From Aphelocoma coerulescens (taxonomy: Eukaryota; Chordata; Aves; Passeriformes; Corvidae): a stretch of DNA of 64,000 nucleotides. The position numbers and the translations under genes are program-made. The notes under the pieces were generated by a model. It did no database searches and was not told the DNA's origin. It saw only the letters and a list, made by a program, of their open reading frames with translations. Each line of letters opens with the position of its first letter. Within the stretch, counting starts at the first letter, position 1. This document shows, one piece after another, positions 1-12,771 of the stretch. The stretch spans positions 124,001-188,000 of the forward strand of contig NW_027183522.1 of NCBI RefSeq assembly GCF_041296385.1. The letters are read 5' to 3'.

Positions 1-1419
1 CGCGGTGCTCTTTGCACGGTCCTTGTCAGCTCCAAGTACCCCCCCGCGCACGTTACAGGCTCATAAAGACCAAGGATGCGAGTAGCTGTCTCGCCCAGAA
101 AAATGTACCGGCGCAAAAGCACGATCTTCGTTACCCGTTCTCGTCGGCCAGACGGTTGTGCTCTGTCGAAAGGCTTGGACACCTAAACACTCCCGCGCTG
201 CTTTCCCGGCACATTTCTCTAAGCGGAGAGCTAGACGGGCAGTTCGGACCCCATCGAAACAGAAGGAGAATGATTCTACCTGGAGCTGAGGCAAATCCGT
301 GCACAGCACATGCTGCGTGCCAGCACTGTACACGCTGAGGAGCAGCAAAGCTGAGTGCCACCGCTGGGCTTCAGTTCTCTCCAGACGGCAGAAGGCGAAG
401 ATTGAAGCCGCAGAGCACGGGGCTTCTGTGTGCTCGGCACCGTCTTTCCAAAGCCCAGGCAAACGCGCCTTCACAAGCCCGCTCAGCCGAGAATACGCTG
501 GCTGGCTCGGGAAGTAAACGCGCAGCCCTTCGACTTCGTCCCACAACCTGGCTAGAAAGCAGTTTCTTACAGCTTCCGTGTTGCAGAGTCCCTGCAGCTT
601 GAGCTCCCCCCGAAGGACGCGTCAAAAAAGGAGGCGTTCTTGAAGCCCCCCTTCTCCAAGCACAAACACACTGAGGCTCTGCAGCTTCCTTCTCAGATGG
701 CCATGCCGTCACACTGGTCGCGCTGGCATTACCGTTGCCAGCTTCCAGCAGCTGCTAGCATGCAAAAGGGCTCGAGAAGTAAAAGGCAGTGCTGTGCTGC
801 ACCTTCGCCTTCGCACGCGTAAGCCACGTAAGTGCACTGTGTACTTGTCTCCTCTGCTTGCATCTACCGGGATACTTAATTCTCTGCATCTCGGAGCCTA
901 AAGGTAAGAGCAGCTGTTTCCACAGAAGCTGGCTGGTGCTATAGGTAGCAGCACAAGCAGCTGTCTTTGGAGTTCCTTCTGCTGCTGCTAGCGTGACTTT
1001 TCCAGGCAAGCGAGTGGCAGCCACGCTTTCCCTGCAGCCCGTAGGATGCGCACACAAGCCATGTGCACGGCAGCTTCGTTCTTCGCTTTTTGTAACGCGT
1101 CGCGCTTTCATTGCCCCGGAGGCGAAGAGTCGTCTGCTTCTCGCCCAGAAAGCTCTGCCGGCAGAGGGGCGCACCAGAGCACTGCTTCTGCCGGAACACG
1201 CCTGGCCCATACACACAATCCCTCTCAGCGCTACGTGGCACCACACTCTGCCTCTCCTGTGCTCCGCATCTAAACGGAAAGGCCCTCGGCTACGTCGCGC
1301 ACAGAGAACTGTGCCAGAACAACGCGCTTCCCGGCGCTGGCCCCTGCGGCTCGGAGAAACTTGGATTTGCACCACATTCCCGGGCAGCCCCCTTTACAAG
1401 CTGCACAGCGCCCTCGGAT
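1..1419. repeat. Unit U1
   Basis: The phase is set arbitrarily by the window start. Private T at 87 (p87), where other units have C, is a CpG-to-TpG change. p252 C, p607 C, p1145 C. Confidence 0.95.
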
Positions 1420-2838
1420 CGCGGTGCTCTTTGCACGGTCCTTGTCAGCTCCAAGTACCCCCCCGCGCACGTTACAGGCTCATAAAGACCAAGGATGCGA
1501 GTAGCCGTCTCGCCCAGAAAAATGTACCGGCGCAAAAGCACGATCTTCGTTACCCGTTCTCGTCGGCCAGACGGTTGTGCTCTGTCGAAAGGCTTGGACA
1601 CCTAAACACTCCCGCGCTGCTTTCCCGGCACATTTCTCTAAGCGGAGAGCTAGACGGGCAGTTCGGACCCTATCGAAACAGAAGGAGAATGATTCTACCT
1701 GGAGCTGAGGCAAATCCGTGCACAGCACATGCTGCGTGCCAGCACTGTACACGCTGAGGAGCAGCAAAGCTGAGTGCCACCGCTGGGCTTCAGTTCTCTC
1801 CAGACGGCAGAAGGCGAAGATTGAAGCCGCAGAGCACGGGGCTTCTGTGTGCTCGGCACCGTCTTTCCAAAGCCCAGGCAAACGCGCCTTCACAAGCCCG
1901 CTCAGCCGAGAATACGCTGGCTGGCTCGGGAAGTAAACGCGCAGCCCTTCGACTTCGTCCCACAACCTGGCTAGAAAGCAGTTTCTTACAGCTTCCGTGT
2001 TGCAGAGTCCCTGCAGCTTGAGCTCCCCCCGAAGGACGCGTCAAAAAAGGAGGCGTTCTTGAAGCCCCCCTTCTCCAAGCACAAACACACTGAGGCTCTG
2101 CAGCTTCCTTCTCAGATGGCCATGCCGTCACACTGGTCGCGCTGGCATTACCGTTGCCAGCTTCCAGCAGCTGCTAGCATGCAAAAGGGCTCGAGAAGTA
2201 AAAGGCAGTGCTGTGCTGCACCTTCGCCTTCGCACGCGTAAGCCACGTAAGTGCACTGTGTACTTGTCTCCTCTGCTTGCATCTACCGGGATACTTAATT
2301 CTCTGCATCTCGGAGCCTAAAGGTAAGAGCAGCTGTTTCCACAGAAGCTGGCTGGTGCTATAGGTAGCAGCACAAGCAGCTGTCTTTGGAGTTCCTTCTG
2401 CTGCTGCTAGCGTGACTTTTCCAGGCAAGCGAGTGGCAGCCACGCTTTCCCTGCAGCCCGTAGGATGCGCACACAAGCCATGTGCACGGCAGCTTCGTTC
2501 TTCGCTTTTTGTAACGCGTCGCGCTTTCATTGCCCCGGAGGCGAAGAGTCGTCTGCTTCTCGCACAGAAAGCTCTGCCGGCAGAGGGGCGCACCAGAGCA
2601 CTGCTTCTGCCGGAACACGCCTGGCCCATACACACAATCCCTCTCAGCGCTACGTGGCACCACACTCTGCCTCTCCTGTGCTCCGCATCTAAACGGAAAG
2701 GCCCTCGGCTACGTCGCGCACAGAGAACTGTGCCAGAACAACGCGCTTCCCGGCGCTGGCCCCTGCGGCTCGGAGAAACTTGGATTTGCACCACATTCCC
2801 GGGCAGCCCCCTTTACAAGCTGCACAGCGCCCTCGGAT
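1420..2838. repeat. Reference unit U2: internal layout of the 1,419-bp monomer
   Basis: Used here to describe the monomer, with p1 at base 1420. A C7 tract lies at p39-45. A 12-base string, CTCGCCCAGAAA, occurs near p91 and again near p1140 (in the p1145 C form), each preceded by similar sequence. Variable site p252 is T here. p607 is C, giving a C6 run at p606-611. An A6 tract is at p624-629 and another C6 at p646-651. XhoI CTCGAG is at p771. Donor-like GTAAGT is at p828-833 and GTAAGA at p904-909. A pyrimidine-rich stretch with CTG repeats ends in TAG at p991. Three MluI sites (ACGCGT) lie near p616, p814 and p1094. p1145 is A here. The length is divisible by three (473 codons), but stops interrupt all frames over the full unit. 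Confidence 0.9.
1420..2838. repeat. Unit U2
   Basis: p252 T (1671), p607 C (2026), p1145 A (2564). No private variant noticed. Confidence 0.95.
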
Positions 2839-4257
2839 CGCGGTGCTCTTTGCACGGTCCTTGTCAGCTCCAAGTACCCCCCCGCGCACGTTACAGGCTC
2901 ATAAAGACCAAGGATGCGAGTAGCCGTCTCGCCCAGAAAAATGTACCGGCGCAAAAGCACGATCTTCGTTACCCGTTCTCGTCGGCCAGACGGTTGTGCT
3001 CTGTCGAAAGGCTTGGACACCTAAACACTCCCGCGCTGCTTTCCCGGCACATTTCTCTAAGCGGAGAGCTAGACGGGCAGTTCGGACCCCATCGAAACAG
3101 AAGGAGAATGATTCTACCTGGAGCTGAGGCAAATCCGTGCACAGCACATGCTGCGTGCCAGCACTGTACACGCTGAGGAGCAGCAAAGCTGAGTGCCACC
3201 GCTGGGCTTCAGTTCTCTCCAGACGGCAGAAGGCGAAGATTGAAGCCGCAGAGCACGGGGCTTCTGTGTGCTCGGCACCGTCTTTCCAAAGCCCAGGCAA
3301 ACGCGCCTTCACAAGCCCGCTCAGCCGAGAATACGCTGGCTGGCTCGGGAAGTAAACGCGCAGCCCTTCGACTTCGTCCCACAACCTGGCTAGAAAGCAG
3401 TTTCTTACAGCTTCCGTGTTGCAGAGTCCCTGCAGCTTGAGCTCCCCCCGAAGGACGCGTCAAAAAAGGAGGCGTTCTTGAAGCCCCCCTTCTCCAAGCA
3501 CAAACACACTGAGGCTCTGCAGCTTCCTTCTCAGATGGCCATGCCGTCACACTGGTCGCGCTGGCATTACCGTTGCCAGCTTCCAGCAGCTGCTAGCATG
3601 CAAAAGGGCTCGAGAAGTAAAAGGCAGTGCTGTGCTGCACCTTCGCCTTCGCACGCGTAAGCCACGTAAGTGCACTGTGTACTTGTCTCCTCTGCTTGCA
3701 TCTACCGGGATACTTAATTCTCTGCATCTCGGAGCCTAAAGGTAAGAGCAGCTGTTTCCACAGAAGCTGGCTGGTGCTATAGGTAGCAGCACAAGCAGCT
3801 GTCTTTGGAGTTCCTTCTGCTGCTGCTAGCGTGACTTTTCCAGGCAAGCGAGTGGCAGCCACGCTTTCCCTGCAGCCCGTAGGATGCGCACACAAGCCAT
3901 GTGCACGGCAGCTTCGTTCTTCGCTTTTTGTAACGCGTCGCGCTTTCATTGCCCCGGAGGCGAAGAGTCGTCTGCTTCTCGCCCAGAAAGCTCTGCCGGC
4001 AGAGGGGCGCACCAGAGCACTGCTTCTGCCGGAACACGCCTGGCCCATACACACAATCCCTCTCAGCGCTACGTGGCACCACACTCTGCCTCTCCTGTGC
4101 TCCGCATCTAAACGGAAAGGCCCTCGGCTACGTCGCGCACAGAGAACTGTGCCAGAACAACGCGCTTCCCGGCGCTGGCCCCTGCGGCTCGGAGAAACTT
4201 GGATTTGCACCACATTCCCGGGCAGCCCCCTTTACAAGCTGCACAGCGCCCTCGGAT
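2839..4257. repeat. Unit U3
   Basis: p252 C, p607 C (3445), p1145 C. No private variant noticed. Confidence 0.95.
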
Positions 4258-5676
4258 CGCGGTGCTCTTTGCACGGTCCTTGTCAGCTCCAAGTACCCCC
4301 CCGCGCACGTTACAGGCTCATAAAGACCAAGGATGCGAGTAGCCGTCTCGCCCAGAAAAATGTACCGGCGCAAAAGCACGATCTTCGTTACCCGTTCTCG
4401 TCGGCCAGACGGTTGTGCTCTGTCGAAAGGCTTGGACACCTAAACACTCCCGCGCTGCTTTCCCGGCACATTTCTCTAAGCGGAGAGCTAGACGGGCAGT
4501 TCGGACCCCATCGAAACAGAAGGAGAATGATTCTACCTGGAGCTGAGGCAAATCCGTGCACAGCACATGCTGCGTGCCAGCACTGTACACGCTGAGGAGC
4601 AGCAAAGCTGAGTGCCACCGCTGGGCTTCAGTTCTCTCCAGACGGCAGAAGGCGAAGATTGAAGCCGCAGAGCACGGGGCTTCTGTGTGCTCGGCACCGT
4701 CTTTCCAAAGCCCAGGCAAACGCGCCTTCACAAGCCCGCTCAGCCGAGAATACGCTGGCTGGCTCGGGAAGTAAACGCGCAGCCCTTCGACTTCGTCCCA
4801 CAACCTGGCTAGAAAGCAGTTTCTTACAGCTTCCGTGTTGCAGAGTCCCTGCAGCTTGAGCTCCCCCCGAAGGACGCGTCAAAAAAGGAGGCGTTCTGGA
4901 AGCCCCCCTTCTCCAAGCACAAACACACTGAGGCTCTGCAGCTTCCTTCTCAGATGGCCATGCCGTCACACTGGTCGCGCTGGCATTACCGTTGCCAGCT
5001 TCCAGCAGCTGCTAGCATGCAAAAGGGCTCGAGAAGTAAAAGGCAGTGCTGTGCTGCACCTTCGCCTTCGCACGCGTAAGCCACGTAAGTGCACTGTGTA
5101 CTTGTCTCCTCTGCTTGCATCTACCGGGATACTTAATTCTCTGCATCTCGGAGCCTAAAGGTAAGAGCAGCTGTTTCCACAGAAGCTGGCTGGTGCTATA
5201 GGTAGCAGCACAAGCAGCTGTCTTTGGAGTTCCTTCTGCTGCTGCTAGCGTGACTTTTCCAGGCAAGCGAGTGGCAGCCACGCTTTCCCTGCAGCCCGTA
5301 GGATGCGCACACAAGCCATGTGCACGGCAGCTTCGTTCTTCGCTTTTTGTAACGCGTCGCGCTTTCATTGCCCCGGAGGCGAAGAGTCGTCTGCTTCTCG
5401 CACAGAAAGCTCTGCCGGCAGAGGGGCGCACCAGAGCACTGCTTCTGCCGGAACACGCCTGGCCCATACACACAATCCCTCTCAGCGCTACGTGGCACCA
5501 CACTCTGCCTCTCCTGTGCTCCGCATCTAAACGGAAAGGCCCTCGGCTACGTCGCGCACAGAGAACTGTGCCAGAACAACGCGCTTCCCGGCGCTGGCCC
5601 CTGCGGCTCGGAGAAACTTGGATTTGCACCACATTCCCGGGCAGCCCCCTTTACAAGCTGCACAGCGCCCTCGGAT
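4258..5676. repeat. Unit U4
   Basis: p252 C, p607 C (4864), p1145 A (5402). Private T-to-G at 4898 (p641) removes the TGA seen there in other units, so one forward frame stays open longer. It is not seen elsewhere in the window. Confidence 0.95.
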
Positions 5677-7095
5677 CGCGGTGCTCTTTGCACGGTCCTT
5701 GTCAGCTCCAAGTACCCCCCCGCGCACGTTACAGGCTCATAAAGACCAAGGATGCGAGTAGCCGTCTCGCCCAGAAAAATGTACCGGCGCAAAAGCACGA
5801 TCTTCGTTACCCGTTCTCGTCGGCCAGACGGTTGTGCTCTGTCGAAAGGCTTGGACACCTAAACACTCCCGCGCTGCTTTCCCGGCACATTTCTCTAAGC
5901 GGAGAGCTAGACGGGCAGTTCGGACCCTATCGAAACAGAAGGAGAATGATTCTACCTGGAGCTGAGGCAAATCCGTGCACAGCACATGCTGCGTGCCAGC
6001 ACTGTACACGCTGAGGAGCAGCAAAGCTGAGTGCCACCGCTGGGCTTCAGTTCTCTCCAGACGGCAGAAGGCGAAGATTGAAGCCGCAGAGCACGGGGCT
6101 TCTGTGTGCTCGGCACCGTCTTTCCAAAGCCCAGGCAAACGCGCCTTCACAAGCCCGCTCAGCCGAGAATACGCTGGCTGGCTCGGGAAGTAAACGCGCA
6201 GCCCTTCGACTTCGTCCCACAACCTGGCTAGAAAGCAGTTTCTTACAGCTTCCGTGTTGCAGAGTCCCTGCAGCTTGAGCTCACCCCGAAGGACGCGTCA
6301 AAAAAGGAGGCGTTCTTGAAGCCCCCCTTCTCCAAGCACAAACACACTGAGGCTCTGCAGCTTCCTTCTCAGATGGCCATGCCGTCACACTGGTCGCGCT
6401 GGCATTACCGTTGCCAGCTTCCAGCAGCTGCTAGCATGCAAAAGGGCTCGAGAAGTAAAAGGCAGTGCTGTGCTGCACCTTCGCCTTCGCACGCGTAAGC
6501 CACGTAAGTGCACTGTGTACTTGTCTCCTCTGCTTGCATCTACCGGGATACTTAATTCTCTGCATCTCGGAGCCTAAAGGTAAGAGCAGCTGTTTCCACA
6601 GAAGCTGGCTGGTGCTATAGGTAGCAGCACAAGCAGCTGTCTTTGGAGTTCCTTCTGCTGCTGCTAGCGTGACTTTTCCAGGCAAGCGAGTGGCAGCCAC
6701 GCTTTCCCTGCAGCCCGTAGGATGCGCACACAAGCCATGTGCACGGCAGCTTCGTTCTTCGCTTTTTGTAACGCGTCGCGCTTTCATTGCCCCGGAGGCG
6801 AAGAGTCGTCTGCTTCTCGCCCAGAAAGCTCTGCCGGCAGAGGAGCGCACCAGAGCACTGCTTCTGCCGGAACACGCCTGGCCCATACACACAATCCCTC
6901 TCAGCGCTACGTGGCACCACACTCTGCCTCTCCTGTGCTCCGCATCTAAACGGAAAGGCCCTCGGCTACGTCGCGCACAGAGAACTGTGCCAGAACAACG
7001 CGCTTCCCGGCGCTGGCCCCTGCGGCTCGGAGAAACTTGGATTTGCACCACATTCCCGGGCAGCCCCCTTTACAAGCTGCACAGCGCCCTCGGAT
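5677..7095. repeat. Unit U5
   Basis: p252 T (5928), p607 A (6283), p1145 C. p1168 A at 6844 interrupts a GGGG run; this variant is otherwise found only in U20 and U31. Confidence 0.95.
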
Positions 7096-8514
7096 CGCGG
7101 TGCTCTTTGCACGGTCCTTGTCAGCTCCAAGTACCCCCCCGCGCACGTTACAGGCTCATAAAGACCAAGGATGCGAGTAGCCGTCTCGCCCAGAAAAATG
7201 TACCGGCGCAAAAGCACGATCTTCGTTACCCGTTCTCGTCGGCCAGACGGTTGTGCTCTGTCGAAAGGCTTGGACACCTAAACACTCCCGCGCTGCTTTC
7301 CCGGCACATTTCTCTAAGCGGAGAGCTAGACGGGCAGTTCGGACCCTATCGAAACAGAAGGAGAATGATTCTACCTGGAGCTGAGGCAAATCCGTGCACA
7401 GCACATGCTGCGTGCCAGCACTGTACACGCTGAGGAGCAGCAAAGCTGAGTGCCACCGCTGGGCTTCAGTTCTCTCCAGACGGCAGAAGGCGAAGATTGA
7501 AGCCGCAGAGCACGGGGCTTCTGTGTGCTCGGCACCGTCTTTCCAAAGCCCAGGCAAACGCGCCTTCACAAGCCCGCTCAGCCGAGAATACGCTGGCTGG
7601 CTCGGGAAGTAAACGCGCAGCCCTTCGACTTCGTCCCACAACCTGGCTAGAAAGCAGTTTCTTACAGCTTCCGTGTTGCAGAGTCCCTGCAGCTTGAGCT
7701 CACCCCGAAGGACGCGTCAAAAAAGGAGGCGTTCTTGAAGCCCCCCTTCTCCAAGCACAAACACACTGAGGCTCTGCAGCTTCCTTCTCAGATGGCCATG
7801 CCGTCACACTGGTCGCGCTGGCATTACCGTTGCCAGCTTCCAGCAGCTGCTAGCATGCAAAAGGGCTCGAGAAGTAAAAGGCAGTGCTGTGCTGCACCTT
7901 CGCCTTCGCACGCGTAAGCCACGTAAGTGCACTGTGTACTTGTCTCCTCTGCTTGCATCTACCGGGATACTTAATTCTCTGCATCTCGGAGCCTAAAGGT
8001 AAGAGCAGCTGTTTCCACAGAAGCTGGCTGGTGCTATAGGTAGCAGCACAAGCAGCTGTCTTTGGAGTTCCTTCTGCTGCTGCTAGCGTGACTTTTCCAG
8101 GCAAGCGAGTGGCAGCCACGCTTTCCCTGCAGCCCGTAGGATGCGCACACAAGCCATGTGCACGGCAGCTTCGTTCTTCGCTTTTTGTAACGCGTCGCGC
8201 TTTCATTGCCCCGGAGGCGAAGAGTCGTCTGCTTCTCGCACAGAAAGCTCTGCCGGCAGAGGGGCGCACCAGAGCACTGCTTCTGCCGGAACACGCCTGG
8301 CCCATACACACAATCCCTCTCAGCGCTACGTGGCACCACACTCTGCCTCTCCTGTGCTCCGCATCTAAACGGAAAGGCCCTCGGCTACGTCGCGCACAGA
8401 GAACTGTGCCAGAACAACGCGCTTCCCGGCGCTGGCCCCTGCGGCTCGGAGAAACTTGGATTTGCACCACATTCCCGGGCAGCCCCCTTTACAAGCTGCA
8501 CAGCGCCCTCGGAT
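7096..8514. repeat. Unit U6
   Basis: p252 T (7347), p607 A, p1145 A (8240). Confidence 0.95.
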
Positions 8515-9933
8515 CGCGGTGCTCTTTGCACGGTCCTTGTCAGCTCCAAGTACCCCCCCGCGCACGTTACAGGCTCATAAAGACCAAGGATGCGAGTAGC
8601 CGTCTCGCCCAGAAAAATGTACCGGCGCAAAAGCACGATCTTCGTTACCCGTTCTCGTCGGCCAGACGGTTGTGCTCTGTCGAAAGGCTTGGACACCTAA
8701 ACACTCCCGCGCTGCTTTCCCGGCACATTTCTCTAAGCGGAGAGCTAGACGGGCAGTTCGGACCCTATCGAAACAGAAGGAGAATGATTCTACCTGGAGC
8801 TGAGGCAAATCCGTGCACAGCACATGCTGCGTGCCAGCACTGTACACGCTGAGGAGCAGCAAAGCTGAGTGCCACCGCTGGGCTTCAGTTCTCTCCAGAC
8901 GGCAGAAGGCGAAGATTGAAGCCGCAGAGCACGGGGCTTCTGTGTGCTCGGCACCGTCTTTCCAAAGCCCAGGCAAACGCGCCTTCACAAGCCCGCTCAG
9001 CCGAGAATACGCTGGCTGGCTCGGGAAGTAAACGCGCAGCCCTTCGACTTCGTCCCACAACCTGGCTAGAAAGCAGTTTCTTACAGCTTCCGTGTTGCAG
9101 AGTCCCTGCAGCTTGAGCTCACCCCGAAGGACGCGTCAAAAAAGGAGGCGTTCTTGAAGCCCCCCTTCTCCAAGCACAAACACACTGAGGCTCTGCAGCT
9201 TCCTTCTCAGATGGCCATGCCGTCACACTGGTCGCGCTGGCATTACCGTTGCCAGCTTCCAGCAGCTGCTAGCATGCAAAAGGGCTCGAGAAGTAAAAGG
9301 CAGTGCTGTGCTGCACCTTCGCCTTCGCACGCGTAAGCCACGTAAGTGCACTGTGTACTTGTCTCCTCTGCTTGCATCTACCGGGATACTTAATTCTCTG
9401 CATCTCGGAGCCTAAAGGTAAGAGCAGCTGTTTCCACAGAAGCTGGCTGGTGCTATAGGTAGCAGCACAAGCAGCTGTCTTTGGAGTTCCTTCTGCTGCT
9501 GCTAGCGTGACTTTTCCAGGCAAGCGAGTGGCAGCCACGCTTTCCCTGCAGCCCGTAGGATGCGCACACAAGCCATGTGCACGGCAGCTTCGTTCTTCGC
9601 TTTTTGTAACGCGTCGCGCTTTCATTGCCCCGGAGGCGAAGAGTCGTCTGCTTCTCGCACAGAAAGCTCTGCCGGCAGAGGGGCGCACCAGAGCACTGCT
9701 TCTGCCGGAACACGCCTGGCCCATACACACAATCCCTCTCAGCGCTACGTGGCACCACACTCTGCCTCTCCTGTGCTCCGCATCTAAACGGAAAGGCCCT
9801 CGGCTACGTCGCGCACAGAGAACTGTGCCAGAACAACGCGCTTCCCGGCGCTGGCCCCTGCGGCTCGGAGAAACTTGGATTTGCACCACATTCCCGGGCA
9901 GCCCCCTTTACAAGCTGCACAGCGCCCTCGGAT
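8515..9933. repeat. Unit U7
   Basis: p252 T (8766), p607 A, p1145 A (9659). Same three-site type as U6. Partner of U39. Confidence 0.95.
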
Positions 9934-11352
9934 CGCGGTGCTCTTTGCACGGTCCTTGTCAGCTCCAAGTACCCCCCCGCGCACGTTACAGGCTCATAAA
10001 GACCAAGGATGCGAGTAGCCGTCTCGCCCAGAAAAATGTACCGGCGCAAAAGCACGATCTTCGTTACCCGTTCTCGTCGGCCAGACGGTTGTGCTCTGTC
10101 GAAAGGCTTGGACACCTAAACACTCCCGCGCTGCTTTCCCGGCACATTTCTCTAAGCGGAGAGCTAGACGGGCAGTTCGGACCCCATCGAAACAGAAGGA
10201 GAATGATTCTACCTGGAGCTGAGGCAAATCCGTGCACAGCACATGCTGCGTGCCAGCACTGTACACGCTGAGGAGCAGCAAAGCTGAGTGCCACCGCTGG
10301 GCTTCAGTTCTCTCCAGACGGCAGAAGGCGAAGATTGAAGCCGCAGAGCACGGGGCTTCTGTGTGCTCGGCACCGTCTTTCCAAAGCCCAGGCAAACGCG
10401 CCTTCACAAGCCCGCTCAGCCGAGAATACGCTGGCTGGCTCGGGAAGTAAACGCGCAGCCCTTCGACTTCGTCCCACAACCTGGCTAGAAAGCAGTTTCT
10501 TACAGCTTCCGTGTTGCAGAGTCCCTGCAGCTTGAGCTCACCCCGAAGGACGCGTCAAAAAAGGAGGCGTTCTTGAAGCCCCCCTTCTCCAAGCACAAAC
10601 ACACTGAGGCTCTGCAGCTTCCTTCTCAGATGGCCATGCCGTCACACTGGTCGCGCTGGCATTACCGTTGCCAGCTTCCAGCAGCTGCTAGCATGCAAAA
10701 GGGCTCGAGAAGTAAAAGGCAGTGCTGTGCTGCACCTTCGCCTTCGCACGCGTAAGCCACGTAAGTGAACTGTGTACTTGTCTCCTCTGCTTGCATCTAC
10801 CGGGATACTTAATTCTCTGCATCTCGGAGCCTAAAGGTAAGAGCAGCTGTTTCCACAGAAGCTGGCTGGTGCTATAGGTAGCAGCACAAGCAGCTGTCTT
10901 TGGAGTTCCTTCTGCTGCTGCTAGCGTGACTTTTCCAGGCAAGCGAGTGGCAGCCACGCTTTCCCTGCAGCCCGTAGGATGCGCACACAAGCCATGTGCA
11001 CGGCAGCTTCGTTCTTCGCTTTTTGTAACGCGTCGCGCTTTCATTGCCCCGGAGGCGAAGAGTCGTCTGCTTCTCGCCCAGAAAGCTCTGCCGGCAGAGG
11101 GGCGCACCAGAGCACTGCTTCTGCCGGAACACGCCTGGCCCATACACACAATCCCTCTCAGCGCTACGTGGCACCACACTCTGCCTCTCCTGTGCTCCGC
11201 ATCTAAACGGAAAGGCCCTCGGCTACGTCGCGCACAGAGAACTGTGCCAGAACAACGCGCTTCCCGGCGCTGGCCCCTGCGGCTCGGAGAAACTTGGATT
11301 TGCACCACATTCCCGGGCAGCCCCCTTTACAAGCTGCACAGCGCCCTCGGAT
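9934..11352. repeat. Unit U8
   Basis: p252 C, p607 A, p1145 C. Barcode C-to-A at 10768 (p835), shared only with U40. Confidence 0.95.
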
Positions 11353-12771
11353 CGCGGTGCTCTTTGCACGGTCCTTGTCAGCTCCAAGTACCCCCCCGCG
11401 CACGTTACAGGCTCATAAAGACCAAGGATGCGAGTAGCCGTCTCGCCCAGAAAAATGTACCGGCGCAAAAGCACGATCTTCGTTACCCGTTCTCGTCGGC
11501 CAGACGGTTGTGCTCTGTCGAAAGGCTTGGACACCTAAACACTCCCGCGCTGCTTTCCCGGCACATTTCTCTAAGCGGAGAGCTAGACGGGCAGTTCGGA
11601 CCCCATCGAAACAGAAGGAGAATGATTCTACCTGGAGCTGAGGCAAATCCGTGCACAGCACATGCTGCGTGCCAGCACTGTACACGCTGAGGAGCAGCAA
11701 AGCTGAGTGCCACCGCTGGGCTTCAGTTCTCTCCAGACGGCAGAAGGCGAAGATTGAAGCCGCAGAGCACGGGGCTTCTGTGTGCTCGGCACCGTCTTTC
11801 CAAAGCCCAGGCAAACGCGCCTTCACAAGCCCGCTCAGCCGAGAATACGCTGGCTGGCTCGGGAAGTAAACGCGCAGCCCTTCGACTTCGTCCCACAACC
11901 TGGCTAGAAAGCAGTTTCTTACAGCTTCCGTGTTGCAGAGTCCCTGCAGCTTGAGCTCACCCCGAAGGACGCGTCAAAAAAGGAGGCGTTCTTGAAGCCC
12001 CCCTTCTCCAAGCACAAACACACTGAGGCTCTGCAGCTTCCTTCTCAGATGGCCATGCCGTCACACTGGTCGCGCTGGCATTACCGTTGCCAGCTTCCAG
12101 CAGCTGCTAGCATGCAAAAGGGCTCGAGAAGTAAAAGGCAGTGCTGTGCTGCACCTTCGCCTTCGCACGCGTAAGCCACGTAAGTGCACTGTGTACTTGT
12201 CTCCTCTGCTTGCATCTACCGGGATACTTAATTCTCTGCATCTCGGAGCCTAAAGGTAAGAGCAGCTGTTTCCACAGAAGCTGGCTGGTGCTATAGGTAG
12301 CAGCACAAGCAGCTGTCTTTGGAGTTCCTTCTGCTGCTGCTAGCGTGACTTTTCCAGGCAAGCGAGTGGCAGCCACGCTTTCCCTGCAGCCCGTAGGATG
12401 CGCACACAAGCCATGTGCACGGCAGCTTCGTTCTTCGCTTTTTGTAACGTGTCGCGCTTTCATTGCCCCGGAGGCGAAGAGTCGTCTGCTTCTCGCCCAG
12501 AAAGCTCTGCCGGCAGAGGGGCGCACCAGAGCACTGCTTCTGCCGGAACACGCCTGGCCCATACACACAATCCCTCTCAGCACTACGTGGCACCACACTC
12601 TGCCTCTCCTGTGCTCCGCATCTAAACGGAAAGGCCCTCGGCTACGTCGCGCACAGAGAACTGTGCCAGAACAACGCGCTTCCCGGCGCTGGCCCCTGCG
12701 GCTCGGAGAAACTTGGATTTGCACCACATTCCCGGGCAGCCCCCTTTACAAGCTGCACAGCGCCCTCGGAT
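11353..12771. repeat. Unit U9
   Basis: p252 C, p607 A, p1145 C. Two CpG transitions, T at 12450 (p1098) and A at 12582 (p1230), are shared only with U41. The first destroys an MluI site. Confidence 0.95.

Noticed and set aside
126..142. CENP-B box candidate beginning CTTCGTT
   Set aside because: The first seven bases fit, but the essential A and CGGG positions further on do not. The CENP-B system is a mammalian feature, so its absence says nothing about centromere function here.
240..252. RNA polymerase III B-box-like string AGTTCGGACCCC
   Set aside because: Two mismatches to the B-box consensus, no A box at a suitable distance upstream and no cloverleaf fold. Not a tRNA or SINE.
299..320. 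Imperfect dyad around AGCACATGCT
   Set aside because: The stem is short and interrupted, and nothing marks it as a terminator or binding site. Likely chance in CAG/CTG-rich sequence.
971..991. CTG trinucleotide run as a microsatellite
   Set aside because: Only three to four CTG units, constant in length across the array, so not an expanding microsatellite.
1158..1174. CTCF-like string around CCGGCAGAGGGGCGC
   Set aside because: Resembles the CTCF core seen in some macrosatellites but has an extra G and mismatches at core positions. A motif scan with a weight matrix and CTCF ChIP data would be needed.
993..1757. 254-codon forward open frame, and 206-, 161-, 124- and 113-codon frames on both strands, repeated in every unit
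   Set aside because: The frames overlap each other on opposite strands, and I see no family motif, signal peptide or domain. Variation is almost wholly amino-acid changing in the longest frame, and the composition (Arg, Cys, Ser, Ala, Leu rich) is what GC-rich non-coding DNA gives. Not annotated as genes.
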